Origin: an uncultured Planctomycetaceae bacterium
Lineage (GTDB): Bacteria > Planctomycetota > Planctomycetia > Planctomycetales > Planctomycetaceae
Direction of reading: 5' to 3'
NCBI GenBank assembly: GCA_937916515.1
Contig: CALFSX010000063.1
Span: forward strand, 62,001 to 126,000
Length of the DNA stretch: 64,000 nucleotides
This document shows, one piece after another, positions 25,873 to 34,763 of this stretch. The notes under the pieces are model-generated. The model was not told where the DNA came from. It searched no databases and saw nothing but the letters and a program-made list of their open reading frames with translations. A program made the translations under genes and the position numbers. The first letter of the stretch is position 1. Each line of letters opens with the position of its first letter.

Positions 25873-27887
25873 GAATCCGACAAACCGTCCAGATCCTTGC
25901 GCTGTGTGCCACGCTATCGCTAATGGCCTGCGTTGAACTGCACGCGCAGGCAAAGCCCAATGTGATCTTCTTTCTTGTCGACGATCTTGGCGGGCGGGAC
26001 GTGGGTTGCTACGGCAGCCAGTTCTATGAAACTCCGGCGATCGATCAGTTGGCAAAAGAGGGCATGCTTTTCGACAATGCCTACTCGACATGCCACGTCT
26101 GCTCGCCGAGTCGTGCAAGTATTCTCACGGGGAAATATCCGGCACGCACGAATTTGACGGAATGGCTGGCGGGGCGCCCAGAAAGGGAATATGAGAAGCT
26201 GCACCACGGCGAGAAGCTGACTGCTCTGCCCGATGAAGAGCAGACGCTGGCGGAGACATTGCACAAGCATGGTTACGCCACCGCGAACTACGGTAAGGCC
26301 CATCTGAACAAAGACCCGAAGACTTACGGGTTCGATGAAGCGATCACAGGCTGGGTCCGGTCCTATTATCATCCCTTCGGCGCCGAGTATAACGAAACAC
26401 TGCCCGCCAAAGAGGGCGATTACTACACGGATAAACTGACGGATGCCGCCATTGAATTCATTGAGCGAAACAATGACAAACCGTTCTTTGTGCACCTTGA
26501 ACACTTTTCCGTTCACGATCCGATTCAAGGCCGCAAGGATCTGGTTCAGAAGTACGAAAAGAAACTCGCGTCAATGTCACATCAGGAAGGCCCGGATTTC
26601 ATTCTCGAGCCTAACCCCGATGGACCCGCGATCTCTGGCGACAAACTCAAAGCCCTCGAAGAAAACGATAGCAGCGCATCGCACCAGAGTGAGCGTGTGT
26701 GGTGGGTGAAGCAAAAGCAGGACAACGTCGAGTTTGCGGGGATGGTTGAGGCGACGGATGAAAGCCTCGGTCGAATCCGCGCGAAGCTAAAAGAACTTGG
26801 GCTGGAAGAGAACACCATCATTATTTTCACGGCCGACAACGGAGGCATGGCGGCGTCGAACCAATATCGCGGAATCCAACATCCTCGCGAGTCACTGAAT
26901 TCGCGATTCGCAAGCTCCAATCTGCCACTTCGCGGTGCCAAAGGTTGGAACTACGAAGGCGGAATTCGAGTGCCGTTGATCGTGCATTGGCCTGGCAAGA
27001 CTCAACCCAATTCCACTTCACAAGCGGTCGTCACCGGCACGGATTATTACCCAACCCTGCTCGAAATGTTGGACCTCCCGGCGTTACCCGATCAGCACGT
27101 CGACGGCCGAAGCTTTGTCCCTGCTCTGGCAGCTGAAGACTACGATCGCGGACCGATCTATTGGCACTTTCCCCACTACAGCAATCACGGTTTCCAAAGC
27201 CCCAACGGCGCAATACGTTTGGGGCGACACAAACTGATCGAATACTACGAGAACGGAACAGTCCAACTCTTCGATCTGGAAAATGACATCGGCGAACGTA
27301 ACGACCTCGCGAAGTCACAACCAGAGATCGCCCAAAAGCTGAAGAAGATGCTCCACGACTGGCGTGACGAAGTCGATGCCAAGATGCCCTATCCCAAAAC
27401 CGCGACTTCAAAGCCCGCACCGGGAGCACGGGTTGCCAAGCCCAGCAAGGTTTCAAGTGCCAGCAACGACCGCTTGCCGGCGGATGTCGAAAAGTTCGCT
27501 CCAGGATGGAAGGTCAAAGACTGGGGCGGACCAGGGATGAAACCGGGTTTGCACAAGGAATGGGCTGGTCGCAGCAATGTGCTGCTAACGCACCCTCTAA
27601 GCCCGAACGCTCCCTGCGTTTTATCTCGCCGTGTTGAAATACCCACCGGTAAGAAAACCGCACTCCGTTTCGCAGTCAACAATCACGCGAAAGGAGACTG
27701 GATACTGATCGTACGGATCAATGGTGACGAAGCTCTGAAAAAATCCATCGAAGGATCCTCGTGGCAAGAGTTTCGCTTTGATCTAACGAAGCACGCCGGA
27801 GAAACCGTCAATATTGAACTGGAAAACCGAGCCAGTGACTGGGCCTTCGAGGCCGCGTACTGGGACCGGATTGAACTAGTTGAGTAG
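25869..27887 (+). CDS. Sulfatase with extra C-terminal beta-sandwich, possible lipoprotein
   Basis: A 672-residue protein started at the ATG that overlaps the previous stop. The leader TLSLMAC fits a lipobox at Cys21, so it may be a lipoprotein. The catalytic domain has LVDDLGGRDVGCYGS (about 36-50), the formylglycine signature CSPSR with Cys78, and FTADNGGMA as the second metal site. After residue about 515 comes a Ser/Ala/Pro-rich linker and then about 130 residues (GWKVKDWGGPGMKPGLHKEW, RVEIPTGKKTALRFAVNNH) that look like a jelly-roll carbohydrate-binding or galactose-binding-like module. That module is inferred from pattern only. Confidence 0.88.
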   Translation: MRIRQTVQILALCATLSLMACVELHAQAKPNVIFFLVDDLGGRDVGCYGSQFYETPAIDQLAKEGMLFDNAYSTCHVCSPSRASILTGKYPARTNLTEWLAGRPEREYEKLHHGEKLTALPDEEQTLAETLHKHGYATANYGKAHLNKDPKTYGFDEAITGWVRSYYHPFGAEYNETLPAKEGDYYTDKLTDAAIEFIERNNDKPFFVHLEHFSVHDPIQGRKDLVQKYEKKLASMSHQEGPDFILEPNPDGPAISGDKLKALEENDSSASHQSERVWWVKQKQDNVEFAGMVEATDESLGRIRAKLKELGLEENTIIIFTADNGGMAASNQYRGIQHPRESLNSRFASSNLPLRGAKGWNYEGGIRVPLIVHWPGKTQPNSTSQAVVTGTDYYPTLLEMLDLPALPDQHVDGRSFVPALAAEDYDRGPIYWHFPHYSNHGFQSPNGAIRLGRHKLIEYYENGTVQLFDLENDIGERNDLAKSQPEIAQKLKKMLHDWRDEVDAKMPYPKTATSKPAPGARVAKPSKVSSASNDRLPADVEKFAPGWKVKDWGGPGMKPGLHKEWAGRSNVLLTHPLSPNAPCVLSRRVEIPTGKKTALRFAVNNHAKGDWILIVRINGDEALKKSIEGSSWQEFRFDLTKHAGETVNIELENRASDWAFEAAYWDRIELVE

Positions 27888-27987
27888 AGAATAAGTTGCT
27901 AGACGGCAATCATGCTGTCGGCAAGTTACGCTATATCATTTCGTAAATTGCTGAAGACTCGGCGCAATCAAACATACTGGCTGTCTC

Positions 27988-30249
27988 ATGAGAAAACCGC
28001 TCATTCCGCTTCTATTAATGTCCCTGCTGGCGTCCGCGTCTGCTGCTGAGTCGCGAAGGCCCAATATCGTCCTGATCATGTCCGATGATCAGGGATGGGG
28101 GGAAACGGGATACAACGGTCACCCTCATTTGAAGACACCGATACTTGATGAAATGGCGGGCACCGGTCTTCGATTGAATCGTTTCTACGCAGCCTCTCCT
28201 GTATGCACTCCGACACGCGCCAGCGTTATGACTGGGCGTCATGCGAATCGCTCTGGAGCGTTCTCATGGAACTGGTCCATCCGACCCGAAGAGGTGACGA
28301 TCGCTCAGGTTCTCAAAGACGCGGGCTATCGAACGGCGCACTTTGGGAAATGGCACGTTGGTGCGGTCAAGAAAGGATCGCAACTTTCGCCCAACAGTCT
28401 GGGATTTGACGAATCGCTTTCGCACGACAACTTTTTCGAATTGAATCCCGCGTTGAGCCGCAACGGCGAAGCTCCGGAACGAATCGATGGAGAGGGATCC
28501 GCGGTGGTGGTTGACGAGGCACTGAAGTTTGCCCGCAAAGTTCACGCGGAGGATCAACCATTCTTTATCGTCATCTGGTTCGGCTCACCGCACGACCCCT
28601 ACCAGGGACTGCAAGACGATGTCGCTCTTTACGAAAAACTGGGGGCACCTATCAGCCACCGCTTTGCGGAGATCACCGCGATGGACCGGGCGGTTGGGTC
28701 GTTCCGAGATGGGCTAAGCAAACTAGACGAGCGAAAGAACACGCTGATCTGGTTCAACTCCGACAATGGGATCACCCATGAAGGTATTCCCGAGGAGCAA
28801 TTGAAGGATCTGTTCAATGGTGAATTGCGCGGGCGAAAAGGCAGTGTCACCGAAGGAGGACTGCGAGTGCCCGGGATTATTGAATGGCCCGAAGTCATTG
28901 ACTCACCGAGAGCGAGTGACGTCGCTGCTGTAACTTCAGACATCATGCCGACAATTCTCGATTTGCTCGGGCTTGAGCATCCCGACCCGGAGCGGCCCCT
29001 GGATGGCGTTAGTCTAAAGAGGCTAATCGTGGACGGAAAGATGGCTGAGCGGGCTCAGCCGATTGGGGCCTGGACTTACAAGCACAAGCGAGAAGGCGAC
29101 TTCGAACCGTGGATCGCCGATCGGAAGTCGTGCGAAATGATCACAATGACGACCCGGCAAATGGCAAGACAGGAAGCAGCGAACGGCGACTACAAGCGAG
29201 ATGAGTTCATCAATTTCAAGCATCCTGTCGCCGAGCAGTCGTTCACTGGTCCGGCCGCATGGATCGGCAATCGATACAAGCTGGTGCTGGAGAAGAAGGC
29301 AAAATATTTCTCGCTCTACGATTTTAAGAAGGACCGGAGAGAAACGATGGATATCGCCGCAAGCCATCCGGAGATGGTGCGGTCAATGAAGTTAGAGCTC
29401 GAAGCCTGGCAACGCTCCGTCGTGAAAAGCCTGACCGGAGCCGATTACGAAAAGGAGAGTTACCGGATCGGTCTCTCCATGTACTCGCTGCGGCAGTTGT
29501 TTCGAGACGGCTCCCTGCACGCGTTTGACTACCCGGCTTTTGCGAGGGACACCTTTGGCATCGTCGACATTGATGTTTGGGACGGCGGATTTCCGAAGGA
29601 CAGGAAGAATGATCCAAAGTTCTACATGGAATTGAAAAAGCGAGCGGATGAAGCCGGATCGAACATCTTTCTCCTGATGGCAGGCGCGGTGAAGGCCAAT
29701 CAGGACTCAGTCATGAAACGAAAAGCGGAAGCGAAGAACTTCTATGGTGCTGTCGACAACGCAGTTCTTCTGGGAGCGAAGTTCGTGCGAGTCTTTCTGA
29801 AGGCACCCGATTTAGAACGAGACGTGTCCATGAGTCACTCGATCGAAGCTCTCAAGCCACTGGTGGATTACGCGCAAACAAAGGGCATCATCATCGTCAT
29901 TGAACCGGGAGCTTCAAATTGGGCGAAGAAGGGATCGTTTCTTGCCGATCTCGCTAGGGAGATGAACCACCCCGCTTGTCGCCTCATGCCGGATTTCGGG
30001 AAGATGAAAAATGACGATCCTTATGGCGGCACCGAGGCAATGATGCCTTGGAGTGATGGGGTCTCGGCCAAGAGTCATGACTTTGACCAGGATGGTAATG
30101 AAGTTGGCTTCGACTATGTTCGTCTCATGAAGACGGTTGTAGATTCCGGATTCACCGGCATCGTCTCCATCGAATACGAGGGCAAAGAGCTGCCTCCCGT
30201 GGAGGGTGTGCGTGCGACCCAGAAACTTCTTGAGCGACTCCTTCCCTAA
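27988..30249 (+). CDS. Sulfatase fused to xylose-isomerase-like TIM barrel
   Basis: A 753-residue exported protein built from two enzyme domains. Residues 1-20 are a signal peptide. Residues about 24-480 are an arylsulfatase with MSDDQGWGE (31-39), the formylglycine signature CTPTR with Cys73, FGKWHVGAVKKG and FNSDNGITH. From about 491 to the end the chain is a sugar-phosphate isomerase/epimerase-like TIM barrel: RIGLSMYSLRQLF, DIDVWDGGFP, candidate metal ligands in VIEPGAS, LMPDFGKM, AKSHDFD and the last strand SIEYEG. Both halves look intact. The sulfatase may release a sugar that the barrel then rearranges, which is inference. It follows the ThuA/sulfatase operon after 100 bp. Confidence 0.88.
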   Translation: MRKPLIPLLLMSLLASASAAESRRPNIVLIMSDDQGWGETGYNGHPHLKTPILDEMAGTGLRLNRFYAASPVCTPTRASVMTGRHANRSGAFSWNWSIRPEEVTIAQVLKDAGYRTAHFGKWHVGAVKKGSQLSPNSLGFDESLSHDNFFELNPALSRNGEAPERIDGEGSAVVVDEALKFARKVHAEDQPFFIVIWFGSPHDPYQGLQDDVALYEKLGAPISHRFAEITAMDRAVGSFRDGLSKLDERKNTLIWFNSDNGITHEGIPEEQLKDLFNGELRGRKGSVTEGGLRVPGIIEWPEVIDSPRASDVAAVTSDIMPTILDLLGLEHPDPERPLDGVSLKRLIVDGKMAERAQPIGAWTYKHKREGDFEPWIADRKSCEMITMTTRQMARQEAANGDYKRDEFINFKHPVAEQSFTGPAAWIGNRYKLVLEKKAKYFSLYDFKKDRRETMDIAASHPEMVRSMKLELEAWQRSVVKSLTGADYEKESYRIGLSMYSLRQLFRDGSLHAFDYPAFARDTFGIVDIDVWDGGFPKDRKNDPKFYMELKKRADEAGSNIFLLMAGAVKANQDSVMKRKAEAKNFYGAVDNAVLLGAKFVRVFLKAPDLERDVSMSHSIEALKPLVDYAQTKGIIIVIEPGASNWAKKGSFLADLAREMNHPACRLMPDFGKMKNDDPYGGTEAMMPWSDGVSAKSHDFDQDGNEVGFDYVRLMKTVVDSGFTGIVSIEYEGKELPPVEGVRATQKLLERLLP

Positions 30250-30264
30250 CCCAGGAACCAATTC

Positions 30265-30758
30265 ATGGTTTTCAGATTTCTGATCGCCAACGCGATCTTG
30301 CTCTTTCCCGCTTTCGCCATCGCGCAGGTGGAATCGGGTGAGGTTAGATCGGGTGATCCCCAACTGACCTTTCCTTCGGTGGACGAACTGCCGGAAGTCA
30401 CGGAGTTGCCCAACCCCTTCGTCTTCCTCGACGGCACGGCAGTGAAGACCCGCGAGGATTGGGTGCGCCGGCAGGCGGAGATGAAGGCCATGGTGCTCCA
30501 CTATCAGTTTGGACACGCGCCGCCGCTCCCCTTAACCGATACGATCGACGCTGAAATCCTATCTGAGACCGAAGTGCTCGACGGGCAGGCCAGTGGTACC
30601 GCGAGGGCGGTCATGACCAGGGCGTGCAGGATTGGAAGGCGCTCGCTGACTTTGCTGACTTCATTTTCTATGAAAAACCGCTGCCGGATCCGAAAATGTT
30701 TTACCAGGAGCCATGGCCCGATATTCCTCTGCACTTCTCCTGGAAGGCCCCGCGTTGA
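30265..30758 (+). pseudogene. Broken carbohydrate esterase (CE15-like) with internal deletion
   Basis: A good start (AGGAACCAATTC then ATG) and signal peptide lead into about 100 residues of an exported esterase: FPSVDELPEVTELPNPF and WVRRQAEMKAMVLHYQFGH are typical of the N-terminus of glucuronoyl/acetyl-xylan-type esterases of about 400 residues. Near 30590-30610 the reading jumps to another frame, where GHDQGVQDWKALADFADFIF followed by a segment ending HFSWKAPR and a stop at 30758 forms the natural C-terminus. The whole catalytic middle, including the Ser elbow, is gone, so this is a pseudogene formed by a deletion that also shifted the frame. It sits 15 bp after the fusion sulfatase, so it was probably the last gene of that operon. 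Confidence 0.75.
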
Positions 30759-30948
30759 CCACCGTCTCACGCTATCGCGTTCGCTGGATCTCGGTTCACA
30801 ACAGCGTCTGATGGCGGATTCGTAGAACTCAGTCGGCGAACGGTCATTGTCGGCAAAGGCGGCGGCACCGTTCAGACGGCAGCATGTCCGATATTCCGAA
30901 GAAAACTCCTTTGCCCATCTGTGGGTGTCGATGCCACAAGTGTGGTCG

Positions 30949-31326
30949 CTACGGCTTTGTAGCGGTATCGAATTCTGACGCGATTTGATTCCAGACCCAG
31001 AGCCAGTGTTCATCGTCCATTCCGTGGCCGCGGTCGACGTAGATCCGATGCAGTTTGCGTCCTGGTATGCGATTGAAAGCAGCGAAGCTGGTGGTTGGCG
31101 GACAAATCTGGTCCTGCAGTCCGACCCCCATGATTGTCGGGCACTTGATGCGATCGCACAAATTGAGCGTGTCGAAGTAACTCATTGTTCGCAGCGTCGC
31201 ATCCCAGGTTCGATTCTCGTCCTCCTCGATCCACTCGTTCATTTCCGGCCACTTGGTAAGCTTGAAATAGTTCTGCCAGTCGCAAAGGAACGGAATATCC
31301 GCCACACACAGATCGACACGTGAAAC
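30949..31326 (-). pseudogene. 5'-truncated acetyl xylan esterase (AXE1-type) fragment
   Basis: The frame encodes the C-terminal third of a cephalosporin-C deacetylase/acetyl xylan esterase: VADIPFLCDWQNYF, MSYFDTLNLCDRIKCPTIMG, then GLQDQICPPTTSFAAFN with the catalytic Asp, and DRGHGMDDEHW with the catalytic His. Homology begins around VSRVDLCVADIP, just after an in-frame stop at about 31330-31332, so the half carrying the nucleophile serine is missing. A GTG at 31305 could start a short product but it would not be a working esterase. It points against the preceding pseudogene, and both lie at the left border of the gene-poor zone, which suggests deletions or insertions there. Confidence 0.7.
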
Positions 31327-32262
31327 CTGTCAGACTGAGTTGCCTCCTTCAGCAAGTACGACACTTGACCGTCGCCCTTACTATGTATGTGCCTAAAAGC
31401 GGAATGGCCTTCTCAACCTGATTTTCGTCCGAGTAGTGTCGAGGCAGAATCGGCGCGGCCTGAATGCAGTCAAAGAAAAGGAAGTCGTGAGAACTCGTCG
31501 TCGGAGTGATGACAATCAGAACGCGACCCCTGCGATCTGAAGTGCACATGTGGGCGTGTCCGCGGCCACTTTGGCGCAATTTTGGCTGCCCTCCCCAGTC
31601 AGCGTATGGTCCGCCGATCTTCGATGGTGAGACCGGCCGACGCAGCTTCCAGGAGGGCCGTAACTCCTCCAGTCTGATCGCCCGAGTGCATCTCGTCGCG
31701 AGAGCACTAACCCTGCGTGCCGTCATTCCGATGACGAAATCTGACGCTTTGCTCAAATCCGAACGAGTCTTTTCGAATCCGCCTCGGTTTGGCGGTCCGG
31801 AGTAAGTTGACAAGACCGTTTCCTGGCCGGTTTAGAACTCACGCCAGTACACATAACTGAGGGAAATCGGCACATTCTGTCTCGGCCCTCAGACAGAGCA
31901 AACGCGCTCAGCCGTTGACCATATTCTGCGTGTTGCCGGACGGTTGCCTTTCAAGGTTACAGCGTGGATGTCTTTTCGGGTTGATCGGCCGAACGCGGAT
32001 GGCAAATCCACGATGTCGTCATGTTGACCGCACGTCGCAATGAGATTTGATCGATGCCGTCGACCAGATTGAAGCTGCGTCGATTTCCCAGCCCATTCAA
32101 AAGCAGGAGACTCGTTGCTGCTAGAACATGACGAGATGCTCAGGTTCCACAACAGATTCACATCACCTCATTGGCATGCAGTGAAAGGTGCGAGCCTAAA
32201 ACGCCCGGTTGCGTTTGAATGAACCCATATCGGTTTCCCTGATAGCTAAAGAAAATCCCAGA
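31327..32262. other. Gene-poor stretch with no recognisable gene
   Basis: About 940 bases between the esterase fragment and the ubiquitin-like cassette. Several frames are open for 90-150 codons on both strands, but none has a recognisable motif, signal peptide or ribosome-binding site, and long frames on both strands over the same bases argue against any one being real. One minus-strand patch, reading GRVLIVITPTTSSHDFLFF (about 31450-31520), looks protein-like and may be debris of a former gene. I see no transposase, tRNA or clear terminal repeat. The stretch probably contains the left junction of the element described to its right, but the exact point is not visible. Confidence 0.4.
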
Positions 32263-32286
32263 TCGGGCTGCCCGGAGGCAGCCCGA
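32263..32286 (-). terminator. GC-rich hairpin after the ubiquitin-like cassette
   Basis: TCGGGCTGCC (32263-32272) and GGCAGCCCGA (32277-32286) pair perfectly over 10 bp around a four-base loop. On the minus strand, the direction of the genes to the right, it is followed at a short distance by GGATTTTCTTT, a modest T-rich tail. It is 52 bp beyond the last small ORF of the cassette and is the natural end of that transcript. A plus-strand role cannot be excluded, as CTTT follows on that side. Confidence 0.6.
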
Positions 32287-32338
32287 CTTTGTGCATTCTA
32301 ACTTTGGTGGTGATAGTGGTCCCGGTCATGTGTTGGCC

Positions 32339-32446
32339 TCATGAGAAGCCGACGTTGAAGTCTTTACGGCTACCGGTGGTCTTGCCGACTCGATTAAACC
32401 AGTGGATGACGCTTAGGAATGCCAGCGTTCCGAAGAATGAATCCAT
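32339..32446 (-). CDS. Short ORF (35 aa) downstream of the E1-like gene
   Basis: A 35-codon frame begins 34 bp after the E1-like gene stops. Its start has the strongest ribosome-binding site in this part of the window, AAAGGAG four to five bases before the ATG. The peptide has a hydrophobic N-terminal half (FFGTLAFLSVIHWF) and a basic, polar second half (NRVGKTTGSRKDFNVGFS), like a small membrane-anchored peptide. It lies between the last cassette gene and the hairpin at 32263. I do not recognise it. Confidence 0.45.
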   Translation of the reverse strand: MDSFFGTLAFLSVIHWFNRVGKTTGSRKDFNVGFS

Positions 32447-32480
32447 GTACTCCTTTCGTGGTTGGCATTTAATTCGTGAG

Positions 32481-33143
32481 TTAAGCGGTCACGGACAGTT
32501 CGCTGGCGAGCAGATTGAGCGATACGTCGACGTCCATTACCTGTCCACGCAACCAGCGAGCGAACTGATGCAGCATCAGACCGGCGGCAACGTTTGCCGT
32601 GTAGATGGTGCTTTTCGCTGTGCAGCGACCGACGAGTGCTTCGGATTGCAAGAACAGTGTCGTTGGGTAGTGTTGGCGCCCCGTGTCGTCACCGACCGAC
32701 AGAATGCGGATCGTTTCGCCCAGCATGCGTCCATCGATCCAGAATCGAACACTGTGTTGCACAGATCGCCAGATGGCGGTGCGGGCTGAGATGGAATCCA
32801 CACCGCAAAACACGGCTTCACCGATTTCGATTCGTGGCCGGTAACGATTGATCACCTGATGGACCTGAATCGAATCGTCCAGACAGGCGATCGCTAAAGC
32901 AGTGGCCGCCACTTTCGGTTGACCTATGTCGTCGTTGCCATAGCCCTGCGTGGTGACGTTGCTTAGATCGACTTCGTCAAAATCGATCAATTGGATCTTC
33001 GGAGCCCCAATGGCTGCGAGCTGCAGGGCAACCTGTCGTCCGATGGCTCCGACGCCAATGACGGTCACCGTCAAATCACTGAGCTTGTTTCGTGGGACCA
33101 GATCATCCTGACGTGTGAAGCGGTTCGCATGGGTACTTGTCAA
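32481..33143 (-). CDS. E1-like ThiF-family adenylyltransferase (Ubl-activating enzyme)
   Basis: A 220-residue E1/ThiF-fold enzyme expected to adenylate the C-terminus of the nearby ubiquitin-like protein. I choose the TTG at 33143, which overlaps the JAMM gene's TGA as TTGA, because the protein then opens with the family-like [14 protein letters not shown]. The nucleotide-binding loop is [19 protein letters not shown] (about 28-46), followed by [11 protein letters not shown] with the ATP/Mg-contacting Asp residues. The usual arginine after that (NxxRQ) is replaced, giving NVTTQGYG. Cysteines in VFCGVDS and [18 protein letters not shown] are candidates for the acceptor or zinc/structural roles. 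No separate zinc CxxC pair is present. Confidence 0.88.
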   Translation of the reverse strand: MTSTHANRFTRQDDLVPRNKLSDLTVTVIGVGAIGRQVALQLAAIGAPKIQLIDFDEVDLSNVTTQGYGNDDIGQPKVAATALAIACLDDSIQVHQVINRYRPRIEIGEAVFCGVDSISARTAIWRSVQHSVRFWIDGRMLGETIRILSVGDDTGRQHYPTTLFLQSEALVGRCTAKSTIYTANVAAGLMLHQFARWLRGQVMDVDVSLNLLASELSVTA

Positions 33144-33796
33144 AGCAGCTCTCCCGCGAAGGCCAGTTCCTGTTCCATGTATTCCTGCCACCCATCTGAC
33201 AGCTCGAAATCCTCAAACGAATCTTCCGGATCAGAGTGGTTGGGAATTCTTTCCACCGTTCGAATCGATCCTGCCGTGGTTTCCGCAAAAACGTTTTCGG
33301 CGTATTCCTGTTCCCACTGATCTGTCTCGGATGCGGAGAAGTCGACGGAAAAGTCGACAGTTGCGGGGACCAAAACTTCTCCGCCGGGACCAACATTGAA
33401 ACGCAATCGTGCGTAGGTGTCACCTCCACGTGCCAGAATAAACATCATCGCCCATTCCGATCGCCCGAAGACTCGATCAAATGTGTCTTCGTCGGTCAGG
33501 CTTGGTTCCGGGCAGTCTCCGGGATGCGTATGAATCCAAATTCTCGCGAATTGTTCGGGCCGACGACCGGCTTCCACATTGCGATCGAAATGATCGGCCA
33601 CCGATTCATCATCGAATTCCACGTGTGCCCAGGAAGTCCGCTGGCGAACCAGCTGAATGTCTTCGATCAGCAGCAGGTCATCGATGGGTGCAATACCGAA
33701 TCCACCTACTTCCGTATCACCACAGTCACGCAGAAACAGCAGTTTGGCCCATGCTGAGGGAGTGAACCTCAGGCACGGACTGGTTTGCTGTGTCAT
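33140..33796 (-). CDS. JAMM/MPN (JAB) isopeptidase
   Basis: A 218-residue zinc metalloprotease of the JAB family, the bacterial counterpart of the deubiquitinases Rpn11 and AMSH. The ATG at 33796 is chosen because the JAB fold starts there; the frame runs on upstream over the E2 gene's cysteine-coding region in a non-protein-like way. The JAMM residues are all present: Glu29 in DTEVGGFG, then [16 protein letters not shown] with His89, His91, Ser99 and Asp102. The expected job is to trim the Ubl precursor or remove it from targets. The last 60 residues are acidic and not part of the fold. It overlaps the E2 gene by 71 bp and the E1 gene by 4 bp. Confidence 0.9.
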   Translation of the reverse strand: MTQQTSPCLRFTPSAWAKLLFLRDCGDTEVGGFGIAPIDDLLLIEDIQLVRQRTSWAHVEFDDESVADHFDRNVEAGRRPEQFARIWIHTHPGDCPEPSLTDEDTFDRVFGRSEWAMMFILARGGDTYARLRFNVGPGGEVLVPATVDFSVDFSASETDQWEQEYAENVFAETTAGSIRTVERIPNHSDPEDSFEDFELSDGWQEYMEQELAFAGELL

Positions 33797-34763
33797 CGTT
33801 GGCTTCTCCTTCTTCGCTTTTCTCTTCGTCTTCATCACAGTCTGAACACCTTTCGTTGTTTTCGAGGCAACCGCGACAGGTCGCGGAATCGCAGTTGGAA
33901 CATGGTTGCAGGCATCGATCGCAGCGGTATTCGCTGCAGCATTCGCAGCACGATGTACATTCGCTGCAGAACGATCCGGAACAGTCTTCACAGAACTCGC
34001 TACAGTCACTGCAGAGGTTGGTCTCACACTTTTCGCACGACCGGATGTCATCTTCACAGGCAGTGCATCCACAGGCGGAACATTCGACGCCGTGCCAATC
34101 GGATAACGCGACGTAGGGGCTGCCGGAGTTGTAGGTACGCAGCAAATTGGCCACGATCACAAAGAAGTCGTAGAGCCGTCCCTGCCGCAGTGCGTTCAGG
34201 ATTGGCAAGTGGACGTCGCCTTCACAAAGCGATTCATCCTGAACGTGGGGATGCGTCACACTGTCGTTGGCGGCCGCCGGAACAGGATCGAGTGCCACGA
34301 CGCGATAGTTCCGGGGATGACCGTTGCGCAGATCGTTCCAGGTAAGCTGAATCTCAAACCGTCCCAGATAGACTTCTTCAAGTTCAATGGGCTCGGTCGT
34401 TGCCGAAATCTGCCGCGTTTTAAAATCAACGCGAACAGCCGTGAACTCGTCAAACAGCGAAACCAGGTCGTCGTAAATGTGACGGAGGTTGTAAACCGCC
34501 GGACCATCTGCGTGATCGACGATCGCATCGTTAGCTGTTTGTAGCGAACACTTGAGTTCGCCTAACGCAACTCGCAGACGATCACGAATTCGCGAGGCAG
34601 CCGAAAACCAGCGTCGTTGGCGTGCCACATTGAATTGCCGGATGAGTCGTTCACAGCGTTTTACCTGATCGGATGGCATCGCCACTGAAACATGGTTGTC
34701 TTCTGTCAGTTGAGTTTTCACAGCGACGGCAATTCGCATCAATTGTTTGTTGACGCCGGTCAT
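33726..34763 (-). CDS. E2-like conjugating enzyme fused to a cysteine-rich zinc-finger (RING-like) tail
   Basis: A 345-residue protein. The ATG at 34763 overlaps the Ubl gene's TGA (ATGA). Residues 1-80 are helical. Residues about 108-226 have the layout of the bacterial UBC/E2 fold: [25 protein letters not shown], then [13 protein letters not shown], where HPHV stands for the HPN-like motif and Cys180 is the predicted thioester cysteine, followed by [16 protein letters not shown] and [11 protein letters not shown]. Residues 228-309 contain 24 cysteines, mostly in CxxC pairs four to six residues apart, an arrangement for several zinc sites such as RING or other treble-clef fingers. The tail ends acidic. 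E2 plus RING in one chain would combine E2 and E3 functions; that part is inference. Confidence 0.85.
   Translation of the reverse strand: MTGVNKQLMRIAVAVKTQLTEDNHVSVAMPSDQVKRCERLIRQFNVARQRRWFSAASRIRDRLRVALGELKCSLQTANDAIVDHADGPAVYNLRHIYDDLVSLFDEFTAVRVDFKTRQISATTEPIELEEVYLGRFEIQLTWNDLRNGHPRNYRVVALDPVPAAANDSVTHPHVQDESLCEGDVHLPILNALRQGRLYDFFVIVANLLRTYNSGSPYVALSDWHGVECSACGCTACEDDIRSCEKCETNLCSDCSEFCEDCSGSFCSECTSCCECCSEYRCDRCLQPCSNCDSATCRGCLENNERCSDCDEDEEKSEEGEANDDTANQSVPEVHSLSMGQTAVSA

Noticed and set aside
30504-31013. Minus-strand frame across the broken esterase
   Set aside because: It spans two unrelated remnants and reads antisense to recognisable esterase codons; no domain is seen.
31349-31813. 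Minus-strand frame of 154 codons in the gene-poor zone
   Set aside because: Open frames of similar length run on the opposite strand over the same bases, with no start signal or known motif; reported only as possible debris.
33797-34072. N-terminal extension of the JAMM protein by 92 codons
   Set aside because: The extra residues are read from the cysteine-coding part of the E2 gene in another frame, giving an Ala/Val/Thr-rich string without structure; the fold begins at the ATG at 33796.
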